Source of the DNA: Pythium myriotylum
Lineage: Eukaryota; Oomycota; Peronosporomycetes; Pythiales; Pythiaceae
Direction: 5' to 3'
Length of the DNA: 64,000 nt
NCBI GenBank assembly: GCA_023091665.1
Contig: JALJCQ010000001.1
Coordinates: forward strand, 372,001 to 436,000
Shown here: positions 37,904 through 47,071 of the stretch, piece after piece
How positions within the stretch are numbered: the first letter of the stretch is position 1
Layout: every line of letters begins with the position of its first letter
Made by a program: the position numbers and the translations under genes
Notes under the pieces: generated by a model
What the model was told of the DNA's origin: nothing
What the model saw: the letters and a program-made list of their open reading frames with translations, nothing else
Database searches by the model: none

Positions 37904-39274
37904 ATGGACGCGCGCGCCGAGTCCCGCGTACCGCGCTTCGTGCTCGCCATGCGCTTCGCGTGGGCTCACTGGCGGCGGCTCTGGGGTGAACCACCGACTG
38001 GCTTCGTAACGGCGCTGCTGAGGTCGCTCGCTACAGCAGGCATCGCGCTCGTGCTCGTCGCAGTACACCAAGTGACGGGGGCTTTACGGTCATTTAATGG
38101 CGCGCAAGAGTGGCTCTTGCTGGCGACAGTGGTTCTCGTGCTGCTGCTAGCTGCGCGCGTCGCCGCCGCCGTTCAGCGCTGGCGACTCGGCAATTTCGAT
38201 CTGGACGAGCTCGTGGGGAACGCGCAGTCGATCGCGGTGATCGCCATATCGTTCCTGGCGAGGTCCGCGGAGCTTGTGACGCCAGCGACATCGTTCATTG
38301 CTGATATGAAGCGTTTTCTGCTCGCGTATGTAGCATTGGTGCTGCAGGACTGCGAGGAAGTGGACGAGCTCCCACGTGACCAGCTTCAAAACCTGTTGAC
38401 TGACAATGAACTGTCGACACTTGCTGCGAGCGAGAGGAACAGATCGCGCGCTACAGTCATCGAGATGTGGATGCGCTGCCGCGTTAGTGATGCGAGCTTC
38501 ACTGGCCAGCCCCCGCTATTCCCGCACGCTATCCAGGCGATGGAACTCCATCGTTCGATCTCGGCACTGCCGATGCTGTACCAGAACGTGGTCAACTCGT
38601 GGAGCAACCCACCATTCTGGGGGTTCGTCACTCGGCATTCTCCAGTCGCCATCCTTGGATACCTTTCCTTTTACGCGTTCGTGCGCATCCCCTCCGGCCA
38701 TATCAGCGTCGTGCTTTGGGTGTTCGTGTGGGCAGCCGTGCTCTTCAGTGTGGACGTTACAGCGTATCGCGTCGAGAACCATCACTACCGACAAAACGAG
38801 CATGACGGCCACCTCGAGCAGCGCCTTCTCTCAATCCAAGAAGCGATCGACGCAGCCGCATACGCATACTTTCATTCCCACGGAGCTGAGGACGCGTGGA
38901 GGCGATGCAGTCGGTCGGTTCAGCCGCAGCAACGCCGAACACGACGGAGTCCTCTACCGAGATGGCCCAGCTCGATCGCCCCGGCATCACCCCGGCACTC
39001 GCCATCATCCCGAGGCCCAGGCTCCCCCGGTAGCGGCAATGGTGTGACCAAGCCTTCACTGAAGCATCTACTCGATATGATCACGACCTCTCCGAGTCAA
39101 ACTTCGGCGGCGGGGGACCAGAGCACGACGACCGAGCGACAGCCTCTGCTAGGGACGACGCCAGTTGCTCGTTACAATCTATTTCTTCAGGCTGATGATG
39201 CTGGGACTGACGAAGGAGACAGCGATGCGACGGAAGTGGATGAGCACGAGGACATCAGTCGATTGCCAGTATGA
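37904..39274 (+). CDS. multi-pass membrane protein, possibly bestrophin-like
   Basis: 456 residues from ATG 37904; the frame is open to 37793 but the upstream part lacks family character. Two N-terminal hydrophobic segments (ALLRSLATAGIALVLVAVHQ; WLLLATVVLVLLLAARVAAA) are followed by a soluble helical region (NLLTDNELSTLAASERNRS...AMELHRSISALPMLYQNVV) and two more segments (VAILGYLSFYAFVRIP; ISVVLWVFVWAAVLFSVDV), then VENHHYRQNEHDGHLEQRLL and a Ser/Pro-rich, acidic tail. The order helix pair, soluble region with an LPMLY turn, helix pair, E-N plus amphipathic helix resembles bestrophin/UPF0187 anion channels, where the last motif is usually E-NPF. The residue-level match is weak. It ends 94 bp from the convergent ATPase gene. 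Confidence 0.6.
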   Translation: MDARAESRVPRFVLAMRFAWAHWRRLWGEPPTGFVTALLRSLATAGIALVLVAVHQVTGALRSFNGAQEWLLLATVVLVLLLAARVAAAVQRWRLGNFDLDELVGNAQSIAVIAISFLARSAELVTPATSFIADMKRFLLAYVALVLQDCEEVDELPRDQLQNLLTDNELSTLAASERNRSRATVIEMWMRCRVSDASFTGQPPLFPHAIQAMELHRSISALPMLYQNVVNSWSNPPFWGFVTRHSPVAILGYLSFYAFVRIPSGHISVVLWVFVWAAVLFSVDVTAYRVENHHYRQNEHDGHLEQRLLSIQEAIDAAAYAYFHSHGAEDAWRRCSRSVQPQQRRTRRSPLPRWPSSIAPASPRHSPSSRGPGSPGSGNGVTKPSLKHLLDMITTSPSQTSAAGDQSTTTERQPLLGTTPVARYNLFLQADDAGTDEGDSDATEVDEHEDISRLPV

Positions 39275-39367
39275 AAAGCGCACTGTGTAAGTATTCATCA
39301 AAAATGTACCATGTATTACACCATCTTCTTGGGTTACCCACTTGCCGGTTCTCTATTTTTGTTTCTT

Positions 39368-42300
39368 CTAGTAGTAGGTGTTCTCTTCGATCCATCCCTT
39401 CGAGCGATGGATGCGACCCGTAGCCGGGTCCACGAACGAGCGCGAGGTCTTGCGAAGGATGAACTTGCGCATCTCATCGTATCCGAAGATGAACATCGAG
39501 AACGGCATGGCGCAGAACCAGTGGGTCACACGGATGTCCTCGGTCTTGAACACGTCCTGCAGGAACGCGAGGTAGCAGAAGGCAGCACCGATGATTGTCT
39601 CGAACACAAGACCCATGTTGAGCACGCTGTTGTTCATGCCCTGCTCGACAATCGAGAGCAAACGCGTGCGACAAATGAGCAGGTTGGCCCACTGGCTGAC
39701 AATGATGGCGATGAAGTACGCCGTCTGCGCGATCGACAGAGCCTTGGCCTGGATCATGCGCGACAGGATGTTCACACGTGTTGTACCGTCGGCCTCAACC
39801 TGGGTAAAGCCGGCGCGATGATCAAGCAGGCACTGCTCGCCCACACACGGAGCAACACCATCAATCTTGACCGTCTCAAAGGAAGAGCCCGAGCGGTAGA
39901 TCTTGTCCGAGAGCGTAAACTTCTGGGTCAATGAGGCAGATCCGTTCGTTGACACAACTGGAACAGATGCACCGACGAACTCATCCTTGGCCGAGTTCGG
40001 GGCCTCGACTGATCCCTTTGACTCCGAACTGTCCGTGATCGCGTACACACCGATCGGCTGGTACGTGTAGAAGATCTCTTCCGCGAGCTTGGGATCGAAT
40101 CCTTCAGCGCTCGTGTCCTTGACATCCCATCGGAGGTAATTCTTGTCAAAGAAGTGTGAAGTACGTCCACGCATTGGGTAGTACGGACGGTAACCGGCGT
40201 CCCACGCCGCCTGCATTGACTGAAGGGATGGGACCGACTGCTTGCCAGTGTAGTCCTTGTGGGTTGAGAGCTCGAAGCGCTTGTAACCGCTGGGCTTGCT
40301 GCCACCCTTGAAGTTGGGCAGCGCAAACTGGCAGTCCTCGACCTTGCCGTGCATACCCGGGTTGTAGAAGATACGCGCATCGAAGACCGATCCACCCACT
40401 GGGATCGTGGCATTGTACGCCGATTCGCACACTGGAGTCTCGCTGGGGCCCAAAGACGTCCAAACACCGGCGTCGTTCTTGTGTCGACCACCAGCCGTGC
40501 AGAACTCGCCACCGCTTGTCTTGCACCACAAGACCTGGCGACCGTAGTTGGTGCCCATGCCAAGTCCCGGTAGGATGGATGGATGGAAGCCGTAGTCGTT
40601 CATGACCACAAGGTACGTGAACATACCAGCAGCCGCTTCGATGAGACCGATCTGGAGGTATGAGAACGAAATCAGCTTCTTGGTGACGAGGCGGTCCACC
40701 TTTGCGTTACGCGGCGAGCGAGCCATGATGTCGCTCTCGGCCGTCTCGTAGGCCATCGAGATAGCAGGCACCATATCAGTACCCAGACAAATCGCAAGCA
40801 TGAGCACGGTCGTCAGAGGCAACGGGATGCGGAGGATAATGTTGAGCAAGAACGGAATCAGTTCCGGGATGTTGGCAGCAAGCGCGTACGCAATCGACTT
40901 CTTCAGGTTGTCGAAGATGATACGGCCTTCTTCCACACCGGAGACGATCGACGCGAAGTTATCGTCAAGCAAGATCATATCGGCAGCCTCCTTGGACACT
41001 TCCGAGCCCATAATACCCATGGCAACGCCAATGTCGGCCTTCTTGAGGGCCGGCGAGTCGTTCACACCATCACCAGTGACAGCAACAATCTCTCCACGAC
41101 GCTGGCAGTTCTCCACAATGATCAACTTCTGTTGAGGCGACGTACGGGCGAAAACAATCTGCGAGTGGTCGAGGATACGGTCCCACTCCTCCACTGGCGT
41201 GTCGACGCTAATCTCCCAGCCAGGAACGACAATCGCAGGAGCGGTGGCAGGGTCCTCCCAGCCTGCATCTCCGTGCGAAAGGTTGCGCGCCGCATTCGCT
41301 TCCTCAACGTCCTCCTTGGTGGGTCCCCAAAGAATGCCCACCTTGTGAGCGATCGCCTTGGCCGTCACCGGGTGATCACCAGTGACCATGATCACTCGAA
41401 TACCAGCAGTCTTACACTTCTCCACGGCACCGGGGACTTCCGGACGCGGGGGATCAATCAACGCCATTAGACCGACGAAGCACAGGCCTTCCTCGACATT
41501 CGGGTTGGGCTTCGGGATCGCATTGTAGTCGACGTTCTTCTCGCCAAGAGGGAAGTTCGGGTTGTCTGTGTTGAACTGGTAGTTTGCCGGGTACTTCTCT
41601 TTGTCGAGAACCTTCTCGCAGAATCCGAGCACACGCATGCCGCGCTTGGACAGATCGAGCTGGAGCTTCTCAATGTCCGCGAGCAGCTGCGGTGTGAGAG
41701 GCACTTCCTCGCCGTTGAGCACCATCGTCGAGCACCGCGCGATGATTCGCTCTGGCGCACCCTTCATGACGAGCAGAAGCGGCAGCGAGTCGTCATTCTG
41801 CTGCTTGTGGATCGAGACCTGGAACTTGTTCTTTGAGTTGAACGGGATCTCCTTGATTTTGGAGTTCTCGTGGCGGTACTCGACGACGTCCTTCTTGTCC
41901 TGACAGAACTTGATCATCGCCGACTCGGACGCATCACCGATCGTCTCCCAGTTGACCTTGAGCCCGGTCTTGAGCGGCAGCGCCGCGCCTCGCACGATCG
42001 TCGTGCTCGCGCCTGTGCCACGCACGACCTTTTCGAACTTGGACTCTTCGTCGAACACGGCGTTGTTACAGAGCGTCGCGCAGCGCTGGAGACGCACGAA
42101 CGAGTCGTCGCTGAGGTTGTAGTTACCCTGTGGCGTGATCGAGCACTCGGCGTCCCAGATCTTGTTGTCGTAGACAATGTTGGCCACAGTCATGACGTTC
42201 TGCGTGAGCGTGCCGGTCTTGTCTGAGCAAATCGCCGTCGTCGAGCCGAGCGTCTCGACACCCTGAAGGTTCTTGACGAGCATGTTCTTGCCCGCCATGC

Positions 42301-43495
42301 GCTTGGCCGCGAGACTGAGACACACCGTCACGGTCGCGAGCAGGCCTTCGGGCACGTTGGCGACGATCACACCGATCATGAACACGAGGTTCGAGACAAA
42401 GTCGGTGCCGATGAGGAAGCCGACCACGAAGAAGAAGAGGCCGATGGCCGTGGCGACGAGCGCGATGACGTGGACAAAGTGGTTGATCTCCTTGGCGATC
42501 GGGGTCTCGTCCTGGCCGGTCGAGGTCGCGAGCCGCGCGATACGGCCCATGACCGTCTTGTCACCAATGTTCACGACGATGCCCTTGCCACTGCCCTGCG
42601 GGATGAACGTGCCGAAGAAGCAGAGGTTCTTGGTCTCGAGCGGGTTCTCGTCCGTGCACTCGGGGATGCGCTTGAGCGGCTCGGGCTCGCCCGTGAGCGA
42701 CGAGTTGTCGACCGCGAGATCGTCCGAGCACTCGACGAGGCGGATGTCAGCGGGCACTTTGTCGCCGCCCTTGAGCACGACGAGATCGCCTCGCACGAGC
42801 AGCGAGGCGTCGATCTTCTGGGACTTGCCTTCGCGCACGACCGTGATCATGGTCGGCATCATGCTCTTGAAGCTCTCCATGAGGTTATTGGACTGGCGGT
42901 TCTGGTAGTACGAGAACGAGCCCGTGATCCAGACCACGGCCGCGAGGATGATGCCGAGAAACAAGTTGTCTTTCGAGTACTGGATCGCGTAGCTCACAAA
43001 GCACATGGCCGAGCCGGCCCAGAGCAGCAGGCAGAAAAAGCCCGTGAGCTCGCGCCAGTACTTGAGCCACTCCGGGTCCTGCTTGGGCGGCGTGAGCACG
43101 TTCAGTCCTTCGCTCTCGCGGCGCATGTCCACGTTGTCGTTGGTCATGCCGTGGGCCACGTCGGTCATGAGCTCGGCCGCGAGCTCCACGACGCTCATCT
43201 TGTGCTCGGTCATCACGAGCTCGCGCCTCGTGTCGTCGCCGTCGGCGGGGCCTCCTCCGCTGGCGCCGCCGCCGGCCGAGGGCTTGGGCAGCATGCCGTC
43301 CTGGGACTTTTGGCGCCGTCGCGCGCGCCGCGACTCGATGCGCTGCCGCATCTCGGTCGTGGCCGCGATGATCTCGGCGGACGAGCGCACGGCCGACGAG
43401 CGCCGCGACTGCGAGCGCATGGCGTTGAACGCCGCGCCGTCGTCGTCCTCGAGGCGCACGAAGGCCGCGCCGGGCGACGCCGGCGGCTTGTCCAT
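39368..43495 (-). CDS. P-type IIC ATPase, Na+/K+-ATPase alpha-like
   Basis: 1375 residues from ATG 43495; an upstream ATG (43627) adds a Pro-rich stretch not typical of the family. Motifs in order: NLLMESFKSMMP, SSLTGEPEPLKR (actuator, GE where the type has TGES), VANVPEGLLATVTV in M4, SDKTGTLTQN with the phosphorylated Asp near residue 425, KGAPERI, TGDHPVTAKAIA, TGDGVNDSPALKKADIG near residue 800. The C-terminus GWIEENTYY matches the Tyr-Tyr tail that tunes Na+ affinity in animal alpha subunits. It is about 350 residues longer than animal alpha: a Ser/Arg-rich N-terminus and a loop of over 200 residues after M7 (from YGFHPSILPGLG), where animal pumps bind the beta subunit. Plasma-membrane Na+ export is the likely role. 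Confidence 0.93.
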   Translation of the reverse strand: MDKPPASPGAAFVRLEDDDGAAFNAMRSQSRRSSAVRSSAEIIAATTEMRQRIESRRARRRQKSQDGMLPKPSAGGGASGGGPADGDDTRRELVMTEHKMSVVELAAELMTDVAHGMTNDNVDMRRESEGLNVLTPPKQDPEWLKYWRELTGFFCLLLWAGSAMCFVSYAIQYSKDNLFLGIILAAVVWITGSFSYYQNRQSNNLMESFKSMMPTMITVVREGKSQKIDASLLVRGDLVVLKGGDKVPADIRLVECSDDLAVDNSSLTGEPEPLKRIPECTDENPLETKNLCFFGTFIPQGSGKGIVVNIGDKTVMGRIARLATSTGQDETPIAKEINHFVHVIALVATAIGLFFFVVGFLIGTDFVSNLVFMIGVIVANVPEGLLATVTVCLSLAAKRMAGKNMLVKNLQGVETLGSTTAICSDKTGTLTQNVMTVANIVYDNKIWDAECSITPQGNYNLSDDSFVRLQRCATLCNNAVFDEESKFEKVVRGTGASTTIVRGAALPLKTGLKVNWETIGDASESAMIKFCQDKKDVVEYRHENSKIKEIPFNSKNKFQVSIHKQQNDDSLPLLLVMKGAPERIIARCSTMVLNGEEVPLTPQLLADIEKLQLDLSKRGMRVLGFCEKVLDKEKYPANYQFNTDNPNFPLGEKNVDYNAIPKPNPNVEEGLCFVGLMALIDPPRPEVPGAVEKCKTAGIRVIMVTGDHPVTAKAIAHKVGILWGPTKEDVEEANAARNLSHGDAGWEDPATAPAIVVPGWEISVDTPVEEWDRILDHSQIVFARTSPQQKLIIVENCQRRGEIVAVTGDGVNDSPALKKADIGVAMGIMGSEVSKEAADMILLDDNFASIVSGVEEGRIIFDNLKKSIAYALAANIPELIPFLLNIILRIPLPLTTVLMLAICLGTDMVPAISMAYETAESDIMARSPRNAKVDRLVTKKLISFSYLQIGLIEAAAGMFTYLVVMNDYGFHPSILPGLGMGTNYGRQVLWCKTSGGEFCTAGGRHKNDAGVWTSLGPSETPVCESAYNATIPVGGSVFDARIFYNPGMHGKVEDCQFALPNFKGGSKPSGYKRFELSTHKDYTGKQSVPSLQSMQAAWDAGYRPYYPMRGRTSHFFDKNYLRWDVKDTSAEGFDPKLAEEIFYTYQPIGVYAITDSSESKGSVEAPNSAKDEFVGASVPVVSTNGSASLTQKFTLSDKIYRSGSSFETVKIDGVAPCVGEQCLLDHRAGFTQVEADGTTRVNILSRMIQAKALSIAQTAYFIAIIVSQWANLLICRTRLLSIVEQGMNNSVLNMGLVFETIIGAAFCYLAFLQDVFKTEDIRVTHWFCAMPFSMFIFGYDEMRKFILRKTSRSFVDPATGRIHRSKGWIEENTYY

Positions 43496-44215
43496 GGTCG
43501 ATTCGAGAAACCGCGCACCGGGGGGAATCGCAAAGTGAGGGTTGGTGAATTGGCGCGTTGGTGGGTTGGGGAGTTGGTTCGTTGGCGTGGGGGTGGGTGG
43601 GTGAGGAGGGACGACGTGGATCTGCATGCTGCTTTTGCGGATGGATCCGGTCGAGCCGTGTATACCGGCGGGTCCGAGATGGGCGCTGAGACCAGCCAGG
43701 TGTATACTGGTGAGGTGCGCTTATCCGGACACGCCAACTAGGGGGGGGGGGGATGGAGCGAGGTGCAGTATACAAACGCCAAGATTCGCGGATCCCCTAC
43801 CCACGAAGGCGAGTAGAAAACTGGACCTTGCGACTTCTGTTGGCGCAGATGAGCCGAGCCGCCAACATAGAAAAGAGACGCCGTTGACTCACAACCCACA
43901 GGAGTCGAGGTTGAAGCTGGAGCGGGCGATCTCTAGATTGGATCCAGCTGGGCCCCTCGAACCTGGTTCCATACGAAAACCAAGTGCGACGTAGAGGCGA
44001 GGCGCATCAGATGGGGCTTTGAGGTCGTCTTCTAGGTTGGCGTCAAGGTTGATGGCGGGGTCATCCCAGGACAAATCCACTTCGTAACCGGCCTATCCAA
44101 CGAGTACCCCTGGGTTACAGAGATTCGCAGCCATTCGAATTCGAAGCACCAAAAAAGATCCTAGATGATTGTGTTTGTTTTTTTCAACGGAGCCCGTGTC
44201 TCTCCTATGATACAT
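43496..44215. other. intergenic between ATPase and receptor-kinase genes
   Basis: Contains a G homopolymer of about 12 at 43741-43752 and a pyrimidine/G-rich leader (43540-43620) that is probably the ATPase 5' UTR. No other gene supported. Confidence 0.45.
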
Positions 44216-47071
44216 TCACACGCGCGAGTCCATGTGGATCGAGTCAAAGTCGTCAAAATCCGAGTGGCTGTGTCGCAGCAAGATCTCCGGCGCGCCGTGC
44301 GTGCTGTGGTCTTCCTGGAGCAGGCTCGTCTGCAACACGCTCTCCTCGGCGATCGCCTTGTACTTGTTGCGCCGGAACTTGCGGCGAGAGAGCGCCTTGG
44401 GCAGCGTCAGCCGCTGGCCCAGCTTGCGGCACTCGCAGAGGCCGTTTTCCAGCAGTGTATTGTCCGACGACGTGCCGCCCGAGCCGTAAATGTGCTCGGA
44501 CAGCGTGTTCCCATGAGTCGAGCTCGTGCGTTGCGAGCGCGAGCGCTTGGAGCGCTTCGACGTCGAGGTCATCGCAGTCATCGCAGTCATCCGATCGTCC
44601 GCGTCGCTGTCCGAGTGCTTGGCGGGCTTCATGCCGAGGTAGTGCAGTGGCTGGTTCAGGTTGATGTTGTCCTCGTCGAAAAAGTACACCGAGTTGTTGT
44701 CTTCGAAGGGCCGCGCGTGCTTGAGATGGTGCAGCATGCCGGCGTCCATGAGCGCGTTGCCGAGCCGCACAGCCTCGCCTTTCGAGCCGACGTAGCGCCG
44801 CGACTCCATGTGCTCGACCGCGCGATCGCCCGTGAACGAGCTGATCTCCAGGAGCGCCTTGGTGCCTTGGGCGGTCATAACGAGCTCGTCCTCGAGCTCT
44901 TCGTTCAGCTCCTGCGCAAACAACGCCGCGACTTCTTCCTGGATGGTCTCGAGAATGCTCACAATGTTTTGTGCCGACGGACGCAAGCGAGGGTCCGCCT
45001 GCCACGCGCTTTCGATCACCATGCGAATGCTCGCGTGCATCTGCGCGTCCAGCTCCGGTCGCGTGCCCTGACTCACCGCCTCGAAGATCTTGAAGTGGTT
45101 CCCGTAGATGCCAGGAAACTTCTCGCGGCCTGGGTTCATAATGTCCCACATTGTGATACCTAACGAGTACACATCCGCAGCCTCGCCATAGAGCGCCTGA
45201 CCGGCCTTCCCGTTGATGATCTCTGGCGCCATGTAGTCGACGGTTCCTTTGATGGTCATGCGGGTCGTCTCGACGTCCATCTCCGAGCCGCGAACTTGCT
45301 GCAGTCCAGCACCGCTGCTGAGCATGACGCTGTCCTGAGTCGTCTTGCTGGACAGGCCGTTGCTCTCCGTACTGGCTCGTCGGTCGCGAAGAATCGCTGC
45401 CGCACGCGCAGCGCCGTTTATGGGACGGTTATGAGAAATGTTCGTGCGAGGAAGACTGCGCGACTCGCCAAAGTCAGTCAACTTGACCGTGTTTTCTGCA
45501 TCTACGAGGAAGTTGGCTGGCTTGATGTCGCGGTGAAGAAACGCCGGCGTGAAGCTGTGGATGTACGCAACTGCGCGCGCGGCGTCCAGCATGTACGCGA
45601 CGTTGATCAGGAGCTGCTGGCGGTTTGCGCTGTGCGCGTGCATCGCCATAGACGTCATCACATCCTCCAGGCTCCCCTGACAGAGTTCCGAGACCAAGCA
45701 AATCGTCGGAGGACACACGCACATGCCGTAGAACTTGACGATATTCGGGTGGTGAAGGGCACCACAGAGCGCGGCTTCTTGTGAAAACCCAGCGACTGTC
45801 TCCTCCGTGAAGTCGGAGGGCGTATACACCTTGACAGCCACCGGCATTTTCGAACGGAGGATGCCGTTGAAGACCACGGCGCTCGCACCAGTGCCGATCC
45901 GGCGCTTGAGCTCGAGGTGCGCAAAATCGATGATGTATTTGCGGTGCATCTCGATGAGCACGTGAAGTCCCTTCGACGAGACTCTTTCAGGGAGGTTGTG
46001 TTTCTGCCGGAAAAGATCCTGGAGAGCCACAGCTCGCTGGCCCAAGCCACGCCAATGTTCAGTGTCGGCCTTGAGCACGCGGAAAATCACTAGGGGACAA
46101 AGCGAGCCGCAAAGCAAGTTGGCGTAGGTCAAGTTGAACCCGGGCTCGAGCTTGCCACGACGGAAGAGTTCGTTGTAGATGTACAGGAGAGCGTAGTATG
46201 TGTACGCGTAGACGCAGAATTCGCGCAGGGTGCGCTTGCTGGCTCTTCCTGGTGGACGAATGAAGATGTAGGTGTACAATAGAAGCATAAATGACCGCGA
46301 GATGGTCAGCACGGTGTACAGGTCCGCTGGATCACCGTACTTGGTCATGTACCACACGATCGGGATCGTGTACGTCGACAGTGCGAGTGTGATCAACATC
46401 GAGCGACGCAAGGCCGGACCGGAAACACTCTTTTGAAGCATGAATACGACAACACTGAGAAAGACAAACTGGCGACCAGAGTAGAACACTTCGGTTGCGA
46501 GCTTGGAGATTTCGTGCTCGTAGATCCCGGTCGCGAGCGCGATGCACATGTAAATCGTGTACGTTCCCGTTGCGAAGCCGATTACAATCAAAAGCGGCTC
46601 GAACGCTGGCAGAATAATCTTTCGGGAAGCCGTCTCATCTCCCGTGAAAGCGACACTCCGGTTCACACGCAAATAGACAACCAAGGTGATACAGAGGAAG
46701 CACATGATGCCATAGCCGGCAATGAGAAATAGCTGAAGCGTATGGAAGCGGCTCGTGATATACTCGCCAAATGCCTTTGCGGCTGCTAGCTTGGCAAGCT
46801 TAGCCTTCTCGGCATCCGCAGTCGCGTTTGCAGTCGCGTTGATGAGTGGAGCCAGCGTTGAGAGAACCATCGGGATCGGTGTCGACAAGTTGAGTTCGTT
46901 CAGGAGCGCGTTCACAGCCGTCGCGTTGTTTGTCGCAATCGACGAATTGAGCTGGGTCAGCCAGTCGATCGCCTGGTCGATATCGAACCCCACGGGCAGT
47001 GTCGCGTTTGGGGCAATCGAACTTATTGTGGCATTCAGTGCCTCGATGGCTTGGGCAGAAACCTCGCTCAT
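44216..47071 (-). CDS. 7TM receptor-like protein fused to TKL kinase and DEP domain
   Basis: 951 residues from ATG 47071. An N-glycosylation-rich N-terminal region (residues 1-110, many NAT/NST sites) has no obvious signal peptide. Seven hydrophobic segments follow between about residues 112 and 340 (LFLIAGYGIMCFLCITLVVY first, CGSLCPLVIFRVL last). A tyrosine-kinase-like Ser/Thr kinase starts near residue 391: GTGASAVVFNG loop, VAVKVY Lys, HRDIKPANFL near 511, DFGES near 531, YMAPEII, DVYSLGITMWDI. After the kinase, residues 750-805 (RRYVGSKGEAVRLGNALMDA, HLKHARPFEDNNSVYFF) match a DEP domain. All catalytic residues are present. GPCR-like proteins with catalytic partner domains (GPCR-bigrams) are known from oomycetes; this would be the TKL type. 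Ligand unknown; DEP may anchor it near membrane or G-protein partners. Confidence 0.85.
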   Translation of the reverse strand: MSEVSAQAIEALNATISSIAPNATLPVGFDIDQAIDWLTQLNSSIATNNATAVNALLNELNLSTPIPMVLSTLAPLINATANATADAEKAKLAKLAAAKAFGEYITSRFHTLQLFLIAGYGIMCFLCITLVVYLRVNRSVAFTGDETASRKIILPAFEPLLIVIGFATGTYTIYMCIALATGIYEHEISKLATEVFYSGRQFVFLSVVVFMLQKSVSGPALRRSMLITLALSTYTIPIVWYMTKYGDPADLYTVLTISRSFMLLLYTYIFIRPPGRASKRTLREFCVYAYTYYALLYIYNELFRRGKLEPGFNLTYANLLCGSLCPLVIFRVLKADTEHWRGLGQRAVALQDLFRQKHNLPERVSSKGLHVLIEMHRKYIIDFAHLELKRRIGTGASAVVFNGILRSKMPVAVKVYTPSDFTEETVAGFSQEAALCGALHHPNIVKFYGMCVCPPTICLVSELCQGSLEDVMTSMAMHAHSANRQQLLINVAYMLDAARAVAYIHSFTPAFLHRDIKPANFLVDAENTVKLTDFGESRSLPRTNISHNRPINGAARAAAILRDRRASTESNGLSSKTTQDSVMLSSGAGLQQVRGSEMDVETTRMTIKGTVDYMAPEIINGKAGQALYGEAADVYSLGITMWDIMNPGREKFPGIYGNHFKIFEAVSQGTRPELDAQMHASIRMVIESAWQADPRLRPSAQNIVSILETIQEEVAALFAQELNEELEDELVMTAQGTKALLEISSFTGDRAVEHMESRRYVGSKGEAVRLGNALMDAGMLHHLKHARPFEDNNSVYFFDEDNINLNQPLHYLGMKPAKHSDSDADDRMTAMTAMTSTSKRSKRSRSQRTSSTHGNTLSEHIYGSGGTSSDNTLLENGLCECRKLGQRLTLPKALSRRKFRRNKYKAIAEESVLQTSLLQEDHSTHGAPEILLRHSHSDFDDFDSIHMDSRV

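Noticed and set aside
42470..43741. 423-codon frame on the + strand
   Set aside because: Antisense shadow of the ATPase N-terminal half.
44165..45163. 332-codon frame on the + strand
   Set aside because: Antisense to the kinase/DEP region; no independent similarity.
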